Numbered from the stretch's first letter, positions 34,552-44,631 are shown. The stretch: 64,000 nucleotides of DNA from Symbiodinium natans (GCA_905221605.1 CAJNDS010002105.1:374001-438000), one strand, 5' to 3'. Notes: generated by a model not told the origin, from the letters alone. Numbers and translations are program-made.

Positions 34552-37500
34552 TCAAGGATTGCATTTCTTGCACGGGCGATATGCGGCACTCAGGGTTGCC
34601 CGGTCACGGGCCATCACACGATCACATGCATCAAGCTTGTAGCATCTCAACAGGTGGTAGCAACGGCCACTCTGAGAGGTAAACACGCTGTTTGGAGGAT
34701 GCGTGCGACGCCTCGCCTGTGCAATGGGCATTCCAAGCATCTCGTGAAGTGTCTCACTTTCGGTACTTTCGGATCGATCATCACGAGGAACATGACGCTC
34801 TTGATTGCTACCTCGTGCACCCTGCTCAGCTTGATCATGCCTTGGGCTCGGTCTTGCTGTTGACTTAGACCTGGCACCTCGTTTCAAAGCAACATCGATG
34901 GGGACTCCACCTTCATCAGAGTAACGGCTTCGGGGATATCCTGGAGTTCCCGGAGCAGGCTCTCCCACATCGACATGCACGCTTCCTGGGGCACCAGCTT
35001 GTCCGATCTGCAAAGATACTCCAGCGTTGCCCTGATCATGCACGCACACTTGCACACGCTGGGAAGGCACGTTTTGGCTGCCACGGCAACACATGTACAG
35101 TCCAAGCATGATCACGCAGAAGGCACACGGGATCCAAGCATTGTCGCTGATCAGTCCAGCGATAGACACACCATGCTCATCAGGGGCCCAAAGACTTAGG
35201 ACCCAAACAAGCACTCTGGTAACCCATAGCGGCAACTCGTAGTCACTGCTGAACTCGTCCTCAACCTCAACTTCATCCGCAGCACGACCCAAGGCGCTCA
35301 CGACTGCAAGGACGATTCCGCGGACTACTTGCTTGTTGACTGAGCCTGATGCTTTCACTGCTCGAATTGCATCGCGTGTGGTCTGTTGCTCAATGCAAGC
35401 GGCAATGACATCTTCACCGACTGGCTCTTCAAGGGCAGTGTCCCAACACCCAATCCTATTAAGGAGCATGAACATGCGCTGCTTGGACAAGGACTTGGTG
35501 TTAAGGTCAGCTACATTAAGATGCGTTGAAACCTTGTGCAGCAAGACGATCTTTTCGGAGACAAGTTGCTGGGTCCACAAAACTCGAACGGAGAGATGCC
35601 TCACACGGCCTACGCCGCTGCGTTCAAGTATAGATTTTGCGGCACTTGCGTCAACAAAGTGGTGCACCGGTGCCGGGGGACACTCTGTCAAGAAAGCGAC
35701 CAGTTGTCTGATGAAGAGGGCATCGCATAGAGAGCTTGTGGCCGACAGCAGTTCCGCCTCGCCGGAACTTAACGCGATCACGCGTTGTGTGCGTGATGAA
35801 GAGTACAGGAGACATCCCGCAACAAACACCATGGAGGAAGAGGTGGAGCGGCGATGACCCTTGTGCGATGCCCAGTCTGAGTCACTGTACGACTCCACGC
35901 TCATGGTTGAGTCGGTACAATGTACCTCTCCTGATAGGCCTGAGTGCCGATTCTTCCGGTCAAGCATCAGCCCATGGTGCTGGCCAGTAAGGAGGTACTT
36001 GACCAGGTGTCGGAGGGCAATCAAGGCATTGCGGGTAGGCGTGGTCATGAAGCTGCTTAGGGCCCGGATCGCCCCTTGGCACTCAACAAGGTCAACCGCC
36101 AGATACAGCAACACACCTATGGCGCAACGGAACGCCTTGGCCTCGGCAGGCCCCAGCGGCTCGCTGGTGTCACCCTCATCGAGTACCGACGCATAGGGTG
36201 TCTTCTTGGGTGCGCTTCGCTCATCCACCTTCAACAACGCAAACAGTTTCTCAAAGTGTTTCGACGAAGGGGTCAGAAGCATCCTGCCATCTGACATCAA
36301 GGTGTGCTTGCGCTTCAAGAAAGAGATGCAGTCCCCTGGATGCTCAAGGATGTGAAGGGTCACTCGGTACTTAGACTTAAGGGCAGGCTCAAGCTTCTCC
36401 ACCAAGAACTTCTTACTCCCTGCACCCAGAAGATCATCAACGTGCATCTGCATGCTGAACTTGCTCACAGGTTCACGAATCAGCGAAGGCAAAGCAGCAC
36501 ACTTTTCAAACCCCAACGTTTCTCCAAGGAACGATGAGAACGCAAGGTACCACTCTTTGGACCCATCGCGCTGTCCTGGCAACACACGGCCAAGCACGTA
36601 GTTGACCCCAGCATGGGTGACAACCACCAGACGGGTTTGGGGCACACTGAGATAGGCGTCTCCTATATCTATCGCAACCATGATCCACGGATCATCGGGA
36701 TCTGGCTCATGGCACAAGAAGTGGATGGGCAACAACCTGTTGGAAACAGCTGTGCTAGCTGGGGAGAACAGATCGTGACGGACACTGAGCCAAGCATACT
36801 CCCGTGCAACGTATCTGCTTCTCCTGTACCACACAGGCTTCGAGTTGACCTCCTTCTCTCGCCAGCTGCGCACCATGCGCGTTGTGAGTTTGGTGGCCTC
36901 CTGACCCTCATACTCCTTGTTGTAGATGGCCTCCTCGGGCATCAACACGGACATGCCCTTCAAGCGTTCGATCTCCACGCTGTCAGCCAACTCATCAAGT
37001 GCTTGCAACCGCTCGCTTGGAAGGTCAGGCTCAAGATCGGACGTACGAGGAAGGCAAAGCTCTGAGAGCAGCTCAGCCTCAACAGGCTGATCCTCAAGGA
37101 AACCTTCATCATAGTCCTCAAGACTCTCAAGGGTATCGCCATCAAACGCAAGGGCTGGACTCTCATCCTCGTGCTCATAACTCACTTGCATCACATGTGC
37201 AACACAAGGGGTCTCTTCACCAGAAAGGATGATCGCATCGCTGGATGGTTCCTGGCAAAGTTGAATGCCCTCGGCACTCAGGAGAGAGAGTTGTCCTTCG
37301 GGCTCAGGAGAGGTCGCCGAAGTGGCATCCGCATGCTCATGCAGGCCTGGTCCATCTCCCCTTGCTGCCTTAAGTGGTCGCGGATTCTCGCTCAAGCCAA
37401 GATCCTCTACGTGCACAGGCGCGGCCTCAAGCGGCGCTGGCGTCCCCGCCTCGACCGGGGTCTCGTCATTCAGACCAACGGACATGTCACTGGCACCGGT

Positions 37501-39693
37501 TACGCTTGGCGGTGAAGCAGAAGACGCGGGGAGGCTCATGGACAGCCCGGATCCAGGAGGAGTGAGCACATCAGACCCAGCGACCTGAGAAGGGGAACGC
37601 GGAATCACAGGACCCTTCTCCGCTGCAAACTCAGGAAGCCCGGTGTATGCCGGAACAGGCATTGCCGTAGGAGGAGCAGGCTTCTTCCGACTGAGGACCA
37701 GTTTGCCTCCAATGGAAGACAATCCGTGCTCCCAAACGCACACATCGAAGCTGGCTGCAAGGTCCGCGTCAAAGCTGTCGCTGAAGCGACGTACTGAACG
37801 CGTGACGAACACTCCACCAGTCATGCCAAGAATGTGTGTGTCACTGCCTGTGGCCTTACCGAGCCACACACCATGGCGCCATCGCGCCGATGCCTTGCCA
37901 TCGGGCTTGATGTAGCCCAGGACCTTCTCTCCGAATCTACACACAGTACCAGCGTAAGGGGAGTCCGTTATTGCCTCGTAAGGGGTAGTGCCGTGCGCAG
38001 GCGTGTACCTATTGCGAACCCAGCAGGCGTGGCATACTGCCCAGCCATATAGAGGGTGCTGAGGCGAAAACAAAACCTGATCCGAGGATGCACCACAGGC
38101 CTTTTCAAGGTCATGGATGAAGACAGCGGCATGCTGCCTCACCCAACCGACAACCTGCTCTGCCGGGCCGTTGCTTTGGTGCGACTCGATCGGTGAGTTG
38201 TCTTTGGAGGCATCCACACCAAGGTTCCGCAGGGTCCTCATCAACCCGTTCTGGACAGCCATGATGGAAGGCTCATTGTCACACCTAAGGCGCACCGACC
38301 GATGACCTAGCCATATGATGAACCTCGCAGACTCGGTGATCAAGTGGCTCAGGCTTGGACCTCCCTTCTGAGCAGTAGGCACTGCATAGACGGCCTTGGT
38401 ATGGCGATCATGAAGAAAAAGCACGGTCAAACGGTCCTTGTCCTCTCTTGCCCTGTCACCCTTCAAGCGAGAGCAGTATCCAAAGTCGAAGCTCACTACA
38501 GACCTTGACCCTGGGTCATGGGCTGCCTCAGACGCATGTTGGTTTTGGCGGGCACGGAACTGCACACACGTCTCGCACCAAGCTTGGTACGGCTCGTGGG
38601 TGAGAACATGCTGCTCAACATCCTGCGTTGATGGAACCTGGGCGATGGGCGGTGCATTCGGGGGTCTGATGGTCTCTGCACTCAACGTACGCCTCACCTG
38701 ATGCTCACGCAGCAAGTCTGCTTCACGAAGGTGACGAACCAACCTATCCCAACACTGGCTCTTAGACCCATTCTTACCTAAACCCAAAGTAAACAGGGCT
38801 GCCCGCATGACTCGCAAGGAGGAGTCGCGATTGACTGTGACGCCATTGACCGTGACGCTTTCTACGGCCTCACGGGCTTCGGGCGATGCCTCGCCTCTAC
38901 CATCAGCCGGCGGGGCAACAGGTGCTGCATGATCCTCTGCCGGTGACTCATGATGCTCCTGTGAGCCAGAAGCTGCTGCAGCGCCGGCACCGGGCGGTGC
39001 CTCACGATCGGGTGTCATGAACCCGAGTTGCTCAGGACTCATCGTGCGATCACTGTGGGCGATGGTGATCACCTGCTCAACCCCAGGCTGTTCAAAGGGA
39101 CATGTGCGATCACGGATGTTGGATACATCCTCTGCATACTCAACCAGAGACCATACCCCGCCTCGGCGGACAAGGGTGGTCCTGAACCACAGAAGCTCTG
39201 AGAGCGGCACTAGGGTGGTGTCAACAAATCGCGGCTCAAAGCTCAACAGTGCGTAGCATCGACTGGCCATGCGTTGCCAACCTGAGGCATCAAGCTTGAG
39301 GAGTGGATCGATCAGGGTCACATGCTCCAGTGCACGGATGGCCGGTGGCCCTCCATCGCCACTAGTCAGCACGCGGATCCTCCCTGTTGTGCACAGTGAC
39401 TGGCGCTTCAGGCGCACAGGCTCAGAAACGCTCCCATTGGTCAAGACAAAGCTCTCGGGCTGGCTGCCCTCTGGGATCACGTAGAACCCGGCCTTGTACA
39501 ACTTTCCAAGGGACAGCAGCGGGCACGTGACACCCCCAACAAGAAACCTCTCCTTGAACCTAATTGAACCAACCTGAACCTCTGCAATGCGCATGCCCTG
39601 AGCTCTCACAGGACGGCCAGAGTGCATCGACAAAGCCTTGCGAAGAGATGGGCGATGGCTCACCCACATGCGCATACGTATCAGGAAGGGCAC
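34552..39693 (-). CDS. Copia-B pol: integrase, reverse transcriptase, RNase H, membrane/zinc-like tail
   Basis: 1,713 codons open. Positions approximate: 30-110 end of protease region; 290-325 SAP-like helix pair (LRVMRAALFTLGLGKNGSKS); 365-375 HEPYQAWCETC zinc region; 403 SFDFGYCS, 472 LRCDNEPS and 512 NGPAEQVVGW, the D, D, E of integrase; 1010-1090 reverse transcriptase with AIDIGDAYLSV and MHVDDLLG; 1270-1430 RNase H with SDSDWASHKG, SSGEAELLSA, VDASAAK and NVADLNTK. All catalytic acids are present. After RNase H: a membrane segment WIPCAFCVIMLGLYMCC (about 35,095-35,150), a charged linker and the final module VFTSQSGRCYH, then C, then PCKKCNP. The ORF starts out of frame with gag and protease, so expression would need a frame change or rests on a sequence error. 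Confidence 0.9.
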   Translation of the reverse strand: MPFLIRMRMWVSHRPSLRKALSMHSGRPVRAQGMRIAEVQVGSIRFKERFLVGGVTCPLLSLGKLYKAGFYVIPEGSQPESFVLTNGSVSEPVRLKRQSLCTTGRIRVLTSGDGGPPAIRALEHVTLIDPLLKLDASGWQRMASRCYALLSFEPRFVDTTLVPLSELLWFRTTLVRRGGVWSLVEYAEDVSNIRDRTCPFEQPGVEQVITIAHSDRTMSPEQLGFMTPDREAPPGAGAAAASGSQEHHESPAEDHAAPVAPPADGRGEASPEAREAVESVTVNGVTVNRDSSLRVMRAALFTLGLGKNGSKSQCWDRLVRHLREADLLREHQVRRTLSAETIRPPNAPPIAQVPSTQDVEQHVLTHEPYQAWCETCVQFRARQNQHASEAAHDPGSRSVVSFDFGYCSRLKGDRAREDKDRLTVLFLHDRHTKAVYAVPTAQKGGPSLSHLITESARFIIWLGHRSVRLRCDNEPSIMAVQNGLMRTLRNLGVDASKDNSPIESHQSNGPAEQVVGWVRQHAAVFIHDLEKACGASSDQVLFSPQHPLYGWAVCHACWVRNRYTPAHGTTPYEAITDSPYAGTVCRFGEKVLGYIKPDGKASARWRHGVWLGKATGSDTHILGMTGGVFVTRSVRRFSDSFDADLAASFDVCVWEHGLSSIGGKLVLSRKKPAPPTAMPVPAYTGLPEFAAEKGPVIPRSPSQVAGSDVLTPPGSGLSMSLPASSASPPSVTGASDMSVGLNDETPVEAGTPAPLEAAPVHVEDLGLSENPRPLKAARGDGPGLHEHADATSATSPEPEGQLSLLSAEGIQLCQEPSSDAIILSGEETPCVAHVMQVSYEHEDESPALAFDGDTLESLEDYDEGFLEDQPVEAELLSELCLPRTSDLEPDLPSERLQALDELADSVEIERLKGMSVLMPEEAIYNKEYEGQEATKLTTRMVRSWREKEVNSKPVWYRRSRYVAREYAWLSVRHDLFSPASTAVSNRLLPIHFLCHEPDPDDPWIMVAIDIGDAYLSVPQTRLVVVTHAGVNYVLGRVLPGQRDGSKEWYLAFSSFLGETLGFEKCAALPSLIREPVSKFSMQMHVDDLLGAGSKKFLVEKLEPALKSKYRVTLHILEHPGDCISFLKRKHTLMSDGRMLLTPSSKHFEKLFALLKVDERSAPKKTPYASVLDEGDTSEPLGPAEAKAFRCAIGVLLYLAVDLVECQGAIRALSSFMTTPTRNALIALRHLVKYLLTGQHHGLMLDRKNRHSGLSGEVHCTDSTMSVESYSDSDWASHKGHRRSTSSSMVFVAGCLLYSSSRTQRVIALSSGEAELLSATSSLCDALFIRQLVAFLTECPPAPVHHFVDASAAKSILERSGVGRVRHLSVRVLWTQQLVSEKIVLLHKVSTHLNVADLNTKSLSKQRMFMLLNRIGCWDTALEEPVGEDVIAACIEQQTTRDAIRAVKASGSVNKQVVRGIVLAVVSALGRAADEVEVEDEFSSDYELPLWVTRVLVWVLSLWAPDEHGVSIAGLISDNAWIPCAFCVIMLGLYMCCRGSQNVPSQRVQVCVHDQGNAGVSLQIGQAGAPGSVHVDVGEPAPGTPGYPRSRYSDEGGVPIDVALKRGARSKSTARPSPRHDQAEQGARGSNQERHVPRDDRSESTESETLHEMLGMPIAQARRRTHPPNSVFTSQSGRCYHLLRCYKLDACDRVMARDRATLSAAYRPCKKCNP

Positions 39694-40369
39694 TCACATC
39701 AGCACCGGAATCAAGGATGATATCTTGCAGTTGGCCACCTGGGCCATGCACCACAGCTCGGATGTGGCTCGCACAATCCAAGCCAGTCACGTTGCTTTCC
39801 TGAGGACAATCTGCAGGGGCTTCTTGCATCACAAAATGTAGTCTAGCTGGGAGACTACACTTCTCAGGACAATCTGCAGGGGCTTCTTGCATCACAAAAT
39901 GTAGTCTAGCTGGGAGACTACACTTCGGCTCGGCAAAAGACTCAGGACAATGGGCAAGGGGTGAAGCATGTGCATCCATGGATGTCGCAAGCAACTCCAT
40001 CAGGGTCTGGGAAGGCATGCTCAGGACCTCATACTCATCATCCACGCTCCAGGGCCCACACACGGAATCATCATCATCGCAGATAGTGAAGAACTCTGTG
40101 GCACCACGCAGCATGCGCACATGACTCAAGCCATCATCATCACACTGGTCAAAGGCTGTCAGATCGATTTCTTCAATGCGTGCGATGGTCCCTGAGCGGA
40201 CCTGCGAGGCGCTGTGCGATGGGGCAACCGTGGAGACCTGAGACGCGGATGCAGCAGGGCTCGATGCAGAGGGCTGGCCCTCGGTTACCGCCTGGACACG
40301 GCCCTTAGCTTTATCAGCCTTGAACTTCCTGCAATCACGCTTCCAATGTCCTGGCTTGCCACAGTACAA
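39560..40369 (-). pseudogene. Copia-B zinc knuckle and protease part
   Basis: Begins within the gag zinc knuckle CLYCGKPGHWKRDC (C-x2-C-x4-H-x4-C) and runs through an acidic linker to DIILDSGADVS, the aspartic protease active site. It contains a 21-residue in-frame tandem duplication (39,801-39,863 and 39,864-39,926). Frame changes near 40,395 and 39,650 separate it from gag upstream and pol downstream. Confidence 0.85.
39801..39926 (-). repeat. 63-base tandem duplication inside Copia-B
   Basis: Two adjacent copies differing at one base (ctgagg versus ctcagg at the start). In frame, adding 21 residues (core SLPARLHFVMQEAPADCP) to the linker before the protease. Each copy also contains the small hairpin gtagtct...agactac. 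Confidence 0.9.
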
Positions 40370-40929
40370 ACAGTTGTTTCGGTCCTGCGAAGCATTTTCT
40401 TGCCTTTGTCCTTACCTTTGCCTCTGCCTTTGCTACCCTGATCCTTACCCTTATCTTTGCCTTTCCCTTTACCCCTGCCACCCTTGCGCAGCATGTCGAT
40501 CTCCATCGGAGCAGGTCCTCCGTCGGGCGGTGAAGCTGGCGAAGTCACGCCCAAAGCCTGGTGCACACGGGCTGCGCTCCAGCTTGTTGTAGTGACTTCG
40601 TACGAAAGGACGTACGATCTCACTTGGTCGTATGTAGACCTCTCGGTCATCACCAGCTGACAATGCTGCCTGATCGCATGTGGGAGGCAGCGCAAGAGCG
40701 TGCTGAGCATGATGTCCTCGCCGATCGATCGTCCGGAGACGCGGGTGTATTCGGCCGAGATTCTTTCGAGGGCGAAGACTTGTTCCTGCAGGGTCTTATC
40801 CTTAGTAAAGGAAGGGGCATTGGTTAGGGCGTTAAGGATAGCTAAACCCCGGGCACGGGTCTTAGGGGCGTATGTCTGAAGGAGCTGGCGCCAAAGCTCC
40901 AGGCCGTTGCGATCGCTGATTTGCTTCAA
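40285..40929 (-). pseudogene. Copia-B gag, central part
   Basis: Helical capsid-like region of the Copia gag type: a Trp-containing segment GLELWRQLLQTYAP, then helices around LQEQVFALERISAEYTRVSG and MLSTLLRCLP, ending in a Gly/Lys-rich basic stretch before the zinc knuckle. The knuckle itself is read only in the next frame. The upstream frame (40,926-41,432) joins if one base is gained or lost near 40,985. Confidence 0.82.
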
Positions 40930-41432
40930 CAGTGTCCTAGGACGATGCTTGAGGAGACTTCCAAGGATTGCGTACGCACGCGGATCTCAGCGCTCTCATG
41001 TGCAATCGAGATAGGAGAATCAAGATGCTCTTCCACGACCCGGAGAATACGCTCATACTCCCCATCAGCAAACACTAGCCATGACCTGAAGGAGTGGCTC
41101 CAATCCTGCCAAGCAGTAACGTCCTGATCGTGCGACATGGTTCCAAACTCACTCGGACGATTCAAGACCTTGTTGGCATCACTGAAACCTGCAAAGGACG
41201 ATGAGCCGGAAGCGCTGGGCGCGCTGGCTTGACTTTGCTGTTGGATCACGATATTGGAAAGAAGCTGAGTGGTGGCAGCAAGTTGTTCGAGGATTCGGCC
41301 AGGGTCTACTGCATTAGGGGAACCAGCAGGTGAAGGTGCAGGGAACGGGTTTCCAAGGTTGCTTCCCATGGCTTGGGACTGGCCTTGGCCAAGCAGCTCT
41401 TCATCAGAGTCTGGCACAGGCTGATCAGCCAT
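40926..41432 (-). pseudogene. Copia-B gag, N-terminal part
   Basis: Starts MADQPVPDSDEE at 41,432, 278 bases after the 5' LTR. A Gln/Ser/Pro-rich N terminus is followed by WQDWSHSFRSWLVFADGEY, a typical early gag helix with conserved Trp residues. Goes out of frame near 40,985 relative to the central part. The start is supported by being the first ATG of this frame and by the acidic N terminus common in gag. Confidence 0.82.
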
Positions 41433-41696
41433 GGCGCCTACCTGTGCTCTTCCTTGCCCAGCAAGGGAACTGCGCAGCTACGGCCCGCAAGGCACTACAA
41501 CCTATTGGACAAGCTGAGAACCTACACCCCAAAACCACAGAGAGAAAACTTCGCAGCCTGGTCCCTGAACAGGATCCCAAAAGACGTGTCGTGATGCTGT
41601 TGCTTCTGCTGTTGAGTAGCTAGGAAAACTTTGGGAGTCTGGGTCCTGCTCCCCGGAGTCACTCTTCGTCCCGTGGGTTGCCCAGAGGATCGGTGA

Positions 41697-41710
41697 GTGC
41701 TCCGCTACCA
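41697..41710 (-). promoter_or_regulatory. Copia-B primer-binding site (initiator tRNA-Met type)
   Basis: Directly after the 5' LTR the minus strand reads TGGTAGCGGAGC. TGGTAGC is complementary to the 3' end (GCUACCA) of eukaryotic initiator tRNA-Met, the usual primer of many LTR elements. No spacer between LTR and site. Confidence 0.75.
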
Positions 41711-41866
41711 TGTCAATTTTCACACGAACATAAGCGCCTGCGGAGTCGGAATCATTGGGCTCAAACGAATTCAGGGAGCTGCAAAAGTAAAACAAGTATG
41801 GAAAGTAAATACCGGCATGTCACCCTACAAAAATGGTACATGTACACAGGAGTGCAAAGTTTAGCA
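41711..41866 (-). repeat. Copia-B 5' LTR
   Basis: 156 bases, identical by eye to 33,603-33,758. Flanked on the right by GGGAG (41,867-41,871), the second copy of the target duplication. LTR length is short for Copia elements. Confidence 0.95.
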
Positions 41867-42520
41867 GGGAGGTTTTTGAGGGCAGCATAGGTGAGCCCAT
41901 CAAGACCTCCTGCTTTGTCGGTGACATTCTTGAGGATGGCCTCGAGCACGTCTGCCTTTTTTTTTATCAGCGGGGCGGATTTTGCAGCATCCAGCAGGGT
42001 CTGGCCGATCGGGGGGGAAAAAACTACCTCTCCCCAAATAGCGACCCATTGCTTCCTCCTGGCCCCTGGGCGCTCTTCGCCTGGGAGGTTTTGGAAGGGC
42101 CGATCCAGGACTCTCTCACTCTTCTTGAGAGAACTGTAGAGAGGTCTCATCCCTTTCGCTAATCCCGCTTGGAGCCAGTCCTTGTACTGGGCCTGCTGCT
42201 CCTTGGCTCTCTGCATTTGGAGGGCCGCCTCCTTGTGTCTGGCCACAACACTCAAGCACTGTGGTGCTGTTGCTGAACATTGCCGGTACAGTTCTGTGAG
42301 GAAGGCAGTACCTTCAGCAATGTCTTGGCAGGATTGGAGAGTGCCTAGGTCCGGTAGGTGCTGCTGGGAGGCTGGCACTTCTTCCAGGATTCTGGCTATG
42401 CGTGCCACTAGGCCACTTGAGAGCCTTTGGGGGCAGTGGAAGGGCGCTGCAAGACTAAGGGTCCCCATTGGGCCTGCACACACCACCCTCTGCCAGTCCT
42501 CGGAGCTTCGTGGCAGTGCT
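41867..42520 (-). pseudogene. LINE-A ORF2 upstream part (between endonuclease and reverse transcriptase)
   Basis: Continues LINE-A beyond the Copia-B insertion. The helical linker (EEVPASQQHLPDLGTL, MQRAKEQQAQYKDWLQ) and the start of the reverse transcriptase (DKAGGLDGLTYAALKN) are seen. Compared with LINE-B there are small indels (for example loss of a short block near 42,250). LINE-A starts here: 5'-truncated, without endonuclease, and preceded on the minus strand by a leader relict. Confidence 0.83.
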
Positions 42521-42522
42521 CA

Positions 42523-42541
42523 CCTTGAGCCACAATTTTTT
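42523..42541 (-). repeat. Junction LINE-B 3' end / leader relict / LINE-A 5' end
   Basis: On the minus strand: ...CTCAACTCGGA, a short poly(A), TTGTGGCTCAAGG, then LINE-A TGAGCACTGCC. Same structure as the other array junctions, although LINE-A is truncated at an internal position. Confidence 0.68.
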
Positions 42542-43038
42542 CCGAGTTGAGCGAACAAATGCGATCCACCTTCTTGGTGTTTGGGTTGTGAAAACCGTGC
42601 CTCTGTACCGGCACATCTGATGGCCCTCTTGGCCCTATATTACAGGGGGAGGAAAAACACCTCCTCCTAAGCTACCATCCTCTTTGGGATGCTACCAGAG
42701 GTTGTACCTCATGAGAGGAATGAACCTCCTGGCAAAACGTTCCTCAGGGTTTCTGGTGCACTAGGTGCAAACCGTGAGAGGAAATCGGCCAGGGGTGTGT
42801 TCTCTGGCAGCGAGGATGAACCTCAGCTTATCATCCTCTTTGGGATGCTACCAGAGGCTGGTACCTCATGAGAGGTTAGGAACCTCCTGACAAAAAGTTC
42901 CCTCAAGGCCGCTGGTGCACCTGGCGCAGGCTGTTAGAGGGGATCGGTCAGGAGTGGCTTCTCTGGTAGCGAGGATGACCTTCACTTATCCTCACTGGGA
43001 GGATGCAACCTCCTAGGTTGCTTCAGCTGCCGGTGCCT
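42542..43038 (-). repeat. LINE-B 3' UTR
   Basis: Contains repeated GGATG(C)-CCAGAGG hairpin-like blocks at about 42,667, 42,835 and 42,970, like the LINE-A 3' UTR, and ends CGCTCAACTCGG plus poly(A). Compared with LINE-A it lacks the extra ORF: the flanks match about 24,000 and 25,290 of LINE-A. Confidence 0.78.
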
Positions 43039-44631
43039 TCAGGGATTTTGCACAGGGGGTCTGCTTGCTGCAACTTGGGCTGTCGCCTGCACCTGCTGAA
43101 AGAGGCTGCGGATGGCATTGGTTGGCTCGGGCTTAAACTGCGCCTTGCACCTGGGGTCCTTTTTAAAACTGCATGCAACTGAAAGTTTTTGCGAAACATT
43201 TTTAGTCTTCAAGGACAACTGTCCACCACAACCTTCGCAGACCCACAGTTGTCTGTTCCCGAGCAGTTTTAAAACATGTGTAACATGTACCCCTTCAACC
43301 GTCACTCTGCCTTGGTGTGTGCATTGGTGCGCTGCCAGTGCTTCCAAGGTTTTGCGGTTCTTTGTGTGCAGGAGTTTAAGTTGACACTGAGCACACCGGA
43401 GGTTGAGACCTTCCCATTCCCACGCATGCACAGGTTTGGTCCGGACCAGCTCCTGGAACCATTCCTGTTGGGTGGTGATGTGGCCTCTCCCTATGTTGGA
43501 GCCAATGCGCTTTTTGCAGGGCCTGGAGGTGGCCTCGTTGCTCTTGCGAGCCTGCTTTTCCTGCAGGAAGACCTTATACACTGGGTGCTGATTTTCCCCA
43601 ATGGCAGTAAGGACCTTTTCCGCCCTGCTCGCCAGGAATTCTTGTGCTTTTTTGCTGCAATGGTCCTGGTACTGACTGGCTGCCCGGACATCAGGGTGGG
43701 CCAGCTCGGCCGCTTTTTCCCCACACAGCTTGTCCGCCAGGTCATTGACCTGCTGTCTCCACGAGTTTTCCGCACCCACCTTCCGGAGGAACTCCTCCTC
43801 TGAAACATGGGACGGAACCCATTTCATTTTGAGGCGGTTGACATCAGTGGTTTGCAGCTCCCACCAGATGTCACCGTGGGTCTTGCCCGGCTTTGGGCTG
43901 CGGACTCGTTTTGGGACACCAAGGCAGTCTAGTGTCGTGTCAATAGGGCCTTCGGTATAACGGGCCAGCTGCAGAACGGCATACAGCTCCCCCCGAAAAA
44001 CCGTCTGTGGTCCCGGGACTTGGCCGACTATTGCCCCGACCTGGACGTATTCTTGGCCCTGCTTTTTGCAGGCCACCACTGCATAGGCTACCTTCCGGAG
44101 TCTCGGGTCTGCTGTGAAAGGGCCACCGCTAGCATCTGTGCCATAAACAAGCTCCGGGTCACTGAGGGGCTCTTTGTCAGCCCAAATGCCCAAAAAGATG
44201 GGATTGTCTTCCTGGGGAGGTGGTACCTGCCATTCGGGTTTGGGCGGGAGGCCCCTGGTCCACAGCGATCGCGGGCCTTGGGCCCTGCCTTCTTGGAACC
44301 ATGTTGGCAGTTCCCAGTTCTGGGCTTCCCACCAAGCACAATCCAAGAGCACATGCTCCCAGTCCGCTTCCTGGTGGCACCGGGGGCACACTTTGACAGC
44401 AGAGTTCTGGCTGCACACCAGGGCACCCTGCCAAACACACCTCAGGGCAGCTGCTTTCGTGGTTCGCCCTTCTTTCTTAAAACCCCCCAACAGTTTCCTC
44501 CCTACTGTCCAGTCGATGCCCCCCTTTAGCTCAGGAGCAGCGAGGCCGGTGGCGATGCGGCGGTCTACTTCTTCCTGGTAAGTTTGCTGGAGGAGGTCAA
44601 GGACACGACACTCCTGCTGTGGGGTGTGCAT
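43039..44631 (-). pseudogene. LINE-B zinc linker, RNase H and C-terminal zinc region
   Basis: 530 codons open. CPRCHQEADWEHVLLDC is the CCHC finger that follows many LINE reverse transcriptases. RNase H: YGTDASGG, FRGELYAVLQLA, TTLDCLGV (keeps the region lost in LINE-A), WVPSHVSEEE, NDLADKLC. Then a Lys-rich region and two Cys/His clusters (RCAQCQLKL...HQC and WVCEGCGG). The RNase H itself looks intact in sequence. It is out of frame with the reverse transcriptase because of a 10-base duplication (tctaggccccTCTAGGC near 44,675). Confidence 0.86.

Larger units (their letters stand above)
33603..41866 (-). mobile_element. Copia-B, complete LTR retrotransposon inserted in LINE-A
   Basis: 8,264 bases, bounded by two 156-base LTRs that look identical and flanked by the 5-base duplication GGGAG (33,598-33,602 and 41,867-41,871). 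Order on the minus strand: 5' LTR, primer-binding site, gag, protease, integrase, reverse transcriptase, RNase H, C-terminal extension, 3' LTR, which is the Copia order (integrase before reverse transcriptase). The empty site is visible in LINE-B near 46,000 (ccagggaggttttt). Confidence 0.93.
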
